25,489 nucleotides of DNA from NCBI GenBank assembly GCA_046760705.1, contig JBHIER010000003.1:1-25489 (forward strand), in the 5' to 3' direction. How positions within the stretch are numbered: the first letter of the stretch is position 1; each line of letters begins with the position of its first letter. Positions 23,574 through 25,489 of this stretch are shown piece after piece. Under the pieces are notes generated by a model, which saw only the letters and a list, made by a program, of their open reading frames with translations, was not told the origin of the DNA and searched no databases. This DNA is from JBHIER01 sp046760705 [NCBI: bacterium] (GTDB taxonomy: Bacteria; JBHIER01; G020348925). A program made the position numbers and the translations under genes.

Positions 23574-24429
23574 CTGCTTTCCTTCGCCGCCGCTTCTCCA
23601 CATATCTCTCCAAGATGCCCCTTTTCACCTCAGGCCAATATCCCCTTTCGATCCCATAGACCCACAGACAGGCTTGGCCTGTGGGCGCAATTTTCCGTGA
23701 GTTGGCGGCCAGAAAACCACGCAGTGAGGCCTTCAGGGCCATGATCCCAAACAATTCCGAATGGGCCGAATTCCGGGCCGCTCTGGCCATGTTGTGGAGC
23801 ACCCGCCGGAAGGGGAGATCGGTATCGGCCTCGAACATAAGCTCCGGTTTTAAGGTTTCGATGTCGGTGGTAAGTCCCAAACAGACCAGATCTCTCATCG
23901 CATCTCTTGGAACACCCAGCTCTTCCTCCATATAAGATTCCATGGCCAGGTACGGGTCAGGTCTCCTTCCCTTCGCATGTTTTGAAGGCTCCACGTACCC
24001 GCCGCACAGGTGATAATAGCCAGCAGCCTCCACCACCTTCTCACTCCGCTGGCCGATGATGATCTTTTCGTCGGCTGTGCGAATGACGGCCCGGACCCCA
24101 AGGCCGTTGGACATGTACTCCTCGCCCAAGAGTCTGTGAATGATGGGAAGGGTCAAATTTGTCCCCAGAAGCTCCTTGAAATGGGTCCGGCCGAGAAACA
24201 GATGGAGCCCATCCTCGCTCACCTCATAACGGATGAGCCGACAAAGGTCCCCGGGAAAGATGAGACCGCCTCTCTTCACCATACGCGCCTGTCTCTCTTG
24301 CCAGACCTCCTCAATGAAGTCTCTCAGTTTAGGAGTCATCATCATGCGCTCATCTGAGTCGTGCACGATCACCTTATCCCTGGGAAAGAGACCGTGAACC
24401 GAAACCTCAAATTTTCGTCGGCGAAACAT
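23551..24429 (-). CDS. Nudix-like protein with degenerate Nudix box (NUDT22-like)
   Basis: The protein has 292 residues. The central beta-strand and box region reads 'GVRAVIRTADEKIIIGQRSE', then 'GYYHLCGGYVEPSKHAKGRR', then 'AMESYMEEELGV'. The canonical box G-x5-E-x7-REUxEExGU is only partly kept: the Arg-Glu pair of REUxEE is replaced by Ser-Tyr, while the later EEELGV is intact. The N-terminal ~110 residues contain 'LHLFLGRTHFKELLGTNLTL', which recalls the substrate-binding domain of NUDT22-type proteins (UDP-sugar hydrolases), where the box is also atypical. Function may be UDP-sugar hydrolysis or non-catalytic nucleotide binding. The gene is the first of a probable operon; its 3' end overlaps the ABC-class ATPase gene. 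Confidence 0.75.
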   Translation of the reverse strand: MFRRRKFEVSVHGLFPRDKVIVHDSDERMMMTPKLRDFIEEVWQERQARMVKRGGLIFPGDLCRLIRYEVSEDGLHLFLGRTHFKELLGTNLTLPIIHRLLGEEYMSNGLGVRAVIRTADEKIIIGQRSEKVVEAAGYYHLCGGYVEPSKHAKGRRPDPYLAMESYMEEELGVPRDAMRDLVCLGLTTDIETLKPELMFEADTDLPFRRVLHNMARAARNSAHSELFGIMALKASLRGFLAANSRKIAPTGQACLWVYGIERGYWPEVKRGILERYVEKRRRRKADESTVRS

Positions 24430-24493
24430 CTAATGCCCCATCCCCCTCCACTCTATCTCTGCGGAGTAGCAACCGTTCAAAATTATCTGGTTA

Positions 24494-24522
24494 AGTATAA
24501 GCCATTTTAGAAATGAAGGCAA
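24494..24522 (-). promoter_or_regulatory. Promoter of the Nudix/ABC-ATPase operon
   Basis: Read on the minus strand, TTGCCT (24517-24522) and TATACT (24494-24499) are exactly 17 bases apart. Transcription would begin near 24487, about 58 bases before the Nudix start. Confidence 0.55.
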
Positions 24523-24644
24523 GAGAAAAAGAGTCTCCTTTTTACAGAAATGCTCAGACTGTTTGGGTGAAAGGATCGCCTTCCCAAAAGGGCAGCAACA
24601 TTTCGAGATTGGAACTGAGTGGCCGAAGTGAACGAACGTGCTTA

Positions 24645-25217
24645 TTATGCTTCTCCTTCTCTCTTGAAGCAGTTGAACGAGACGATCTTCTCGAGGGGTT
24701 TCCGTTTTTGGGCAGGAAGCGATCGTTCCGCATAGTAGCCCATGGTGATGAGGACGACGACCTTATATCTGGGTGGGATGTGCAGGAATGTACGCACCTT
24801 TTTGGCGTTGAACCATCCGATCCAGCAGGTGCCGAGCCCCAGTTCCTGGGCCTGCAGAACCATATGCTCACCAGCAATCCCAATGTCAATGAGATGCCAG
24901 GCGGTCCCCTGAATCTGCTTGCCGATTACGTTAGCAAGGATGTCCTTTCTGGCCAGAACCACAATAATCACCGGGGCCTTGGAAGCGAATCGTGAGGGGG
25001 AATATATCCCTGAGAAAGCGGCTTTGCCAAATCCCTCCTTCAGCTCAGGGTCGTCGACCACAATGAACCGCCACGGCTGCACGTTTTCGGCCGAGGGAGC
25101 CAGGCGCGCCGCTTCGATGCAGGTCAGAATCTTTTCCCGCTCCACCGGTCTGTCCAAATAGGTCCGAACGCTCCTCCGACTTCGAATGAGCCCTTGAAGA
25201 GGGGTCAGACTCCTCAT
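24645..25217 (-). CDS. Nitroreductase family FMN-dependent oxidoreductase
   Basis: The protein has 190 residues. The FMN-binding start motif is 'IRSRRSVRTYLDRPVEREKI', followed by 'ARLAPSAENVQPWRFIVVDD', both typical of nitroreductases. A later core motif is 'GIAGEHMVLQAQELGLGTCW', containing the family's second flavin-contact region. The family reduces nitro compounds, quinones or other electrophiles with NAD(P)H, usually as a cytosolic dimer; some small members act as iodotyrosine dehalogenase-like or BluB-like enzymes. The substrate cannot be predicted. The ATG at 25215-25217 has AGGAG immediately adjacent, which is tight spacing, so the start is somewhat uncertain. No close same-strand partner is visible. 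Confidence 0.9.
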   Translation of the reverse strand: MRSLTPLQGLIRSRRSVRTYLDRPVEREKILTCIEAARLAPSAENVQPWRFIVVDDPELKEGFGKAAFSGIYSPSRFASKAPVIIVVLARKDILANVIGKQIQGTAWHLIDIGIAGEHMVLQAQELGLGTCWIGWFNAKKVRTFLHIPPRYKVVVLITMGYYAERSLPAQKRKPLEKIVSFNCFKREGEA

Positions 25218-25270
25218 CTCCTACCACTTTTCTGATTACAAAAATGTACCTATTCAGCTATGCGCTCTCA

Positions 25271-25300
25271 TTCCGGCAAAAGCGGAGCACAATGCCGGAA
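25271..25300. repeat. Palindromic intergenic hairpin
   Basis: TTCCGGCA (25271-25278) is the exact reverse complement of TGCCGGAA (25293-25300), with a 14-base loop. It resembles the CATTCC...GGAAT intergenic palindromes found in many bacterial genomes. No T-tract follows. Confidence 0.4.
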
Positions 25301-25359
25301 TCTCCCCATTCAACAAGGAATAGGGTGAAGAGTTACACAAAAGTTATTGAACAGAAGCA

Positions 25360-25384
25360 GGGGCCGAGAAGGGATCTCGGCCCC
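25360..25384 (-). terminator. Strong hairpin, probable terminator of a gene beyond the right edge
   Basis: GGGGCCGAGA (25360-25369) pairs perfectly with TCTCGGCCCC (25375-25384) around a 5-base loop. On the minus strand it is followed by a moderately T-rich stretch (TGCTTCTGTTC), so it may terminate a minus-strand gene lying right of the window. The T-tract is imperfect. Confidence 0.45.
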
Positions 25385-25396
25385 AGTTCACAATAG

Positions 25397-25415
25397 GCCA
25401 TCTGCAACAGATGGC
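25397..25415. repeat. 8-bp hairpin next to the terminator-like stem
   Basis: GCCATCTG (25397-25404) and CAGATGGC (25408-25415) form a perfect stem with a CAA loop, 12 bases from the preceding strong hairpin. It may be part of a leader, a terminator pair or a palindromic repeat. Confidence 0.4.
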
Positions 25416-25489
25416 TACACGCCCGTAGGTCGATTCACTCAGCCAAAACGATAAACCTACCCTCAGAAAAGACTCCGCCGTTACCTCTT

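Noticed and set aside
1-25489. CRISPR arrays, tRNA or rRNA genes, complete insertion sequences
   Set aside because: No regularly spaced direct repeats, no cloverleaf or rRNA motifs and no transposase with paired terminal repeats were recognised.

Overview
The window is about 25.5 kb of bacterial chromosome with moderate GC. Almost every gene lies on the minus strand. It most resembles an uncultured member of the FCB-type candidate phyla (Latescibacteria, Zixibacteria, KSB1 or WOR-3-like). This is inferred from family content: a DUF4175 membrane/coiled-coil protein, a secreted polysaccharide lyase with a dockerin-type tail, a gingipain-like C25 peptidase (now broken), an SbsA-type Ig-domain lipoprotein and a DUF2914 protein. 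No 16S rRNA, tRNA or other phylogenetic marker is present, so the phylum is not settled.

Layout, left to right. (a) 1-841: the tail of an unidentified plus-strand gene, then a gene-poor stretch holding a 48-base copy of a decayed gene fragment and several hairpins. (b) 842-6107: a two-gene minus operon, DUF4175 protein followed by a secreted TPR protein. (c) 6108-6557: AT-rich intergenic DNA. (d) 6558-11142: a minus operon, uvrA > plsY > cdaA > a small antitoxin-like ORF, behind a good sigma70-type promoter (TTGAAG-17-TATATT). (e) 11143-12042: a long leader region with a plus-strand promoter and palindrome, then a small lysine-rich helix-turn-helix protein. (f) 12157-13080: a PAC2-family protein. 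(g) 13081-14077: a gene graveyard with two oppositely oriented broken fragments, plus an orphan plus-strand terminator. (h) 14078-17199: a HAD phosphatase and a heparinase II/III-like lyase with a dockerin tail. (i) 17373-19620: an isolated PD-(D/E)xK nuclease (DUF1016/YhcG type) abutting a multiply frameshifted and internally deleted C25 peptidase pseudogene. (j) 19717-21258: a lipoprotein with a carboxypeptidase-regulatory-like domain and four SbsA-type Ig repeats. (k) 21360-24429: Nudix-like protein > PF09818 ABC-class ATPase (overlapping) > secreted DUF2914 protein, behind a TTGCCT-17-TATACT promoter. (l) 24645-25217: a nitroreductase. (m) 25218-25489: a cluster of three hairpins.

Functionally the window mixes housekeeping genes (DNA repair, phospholipid synthesis, c-di-AMP signalling) with envelope and secreted proteins and decaying accessory DNA. 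The least-explained intact unit is the overlapping Nudix/ABC-ATPase pair. The most informative hidden structure is the C25 peptidase wreck, which is recoverable only by reading across frames.
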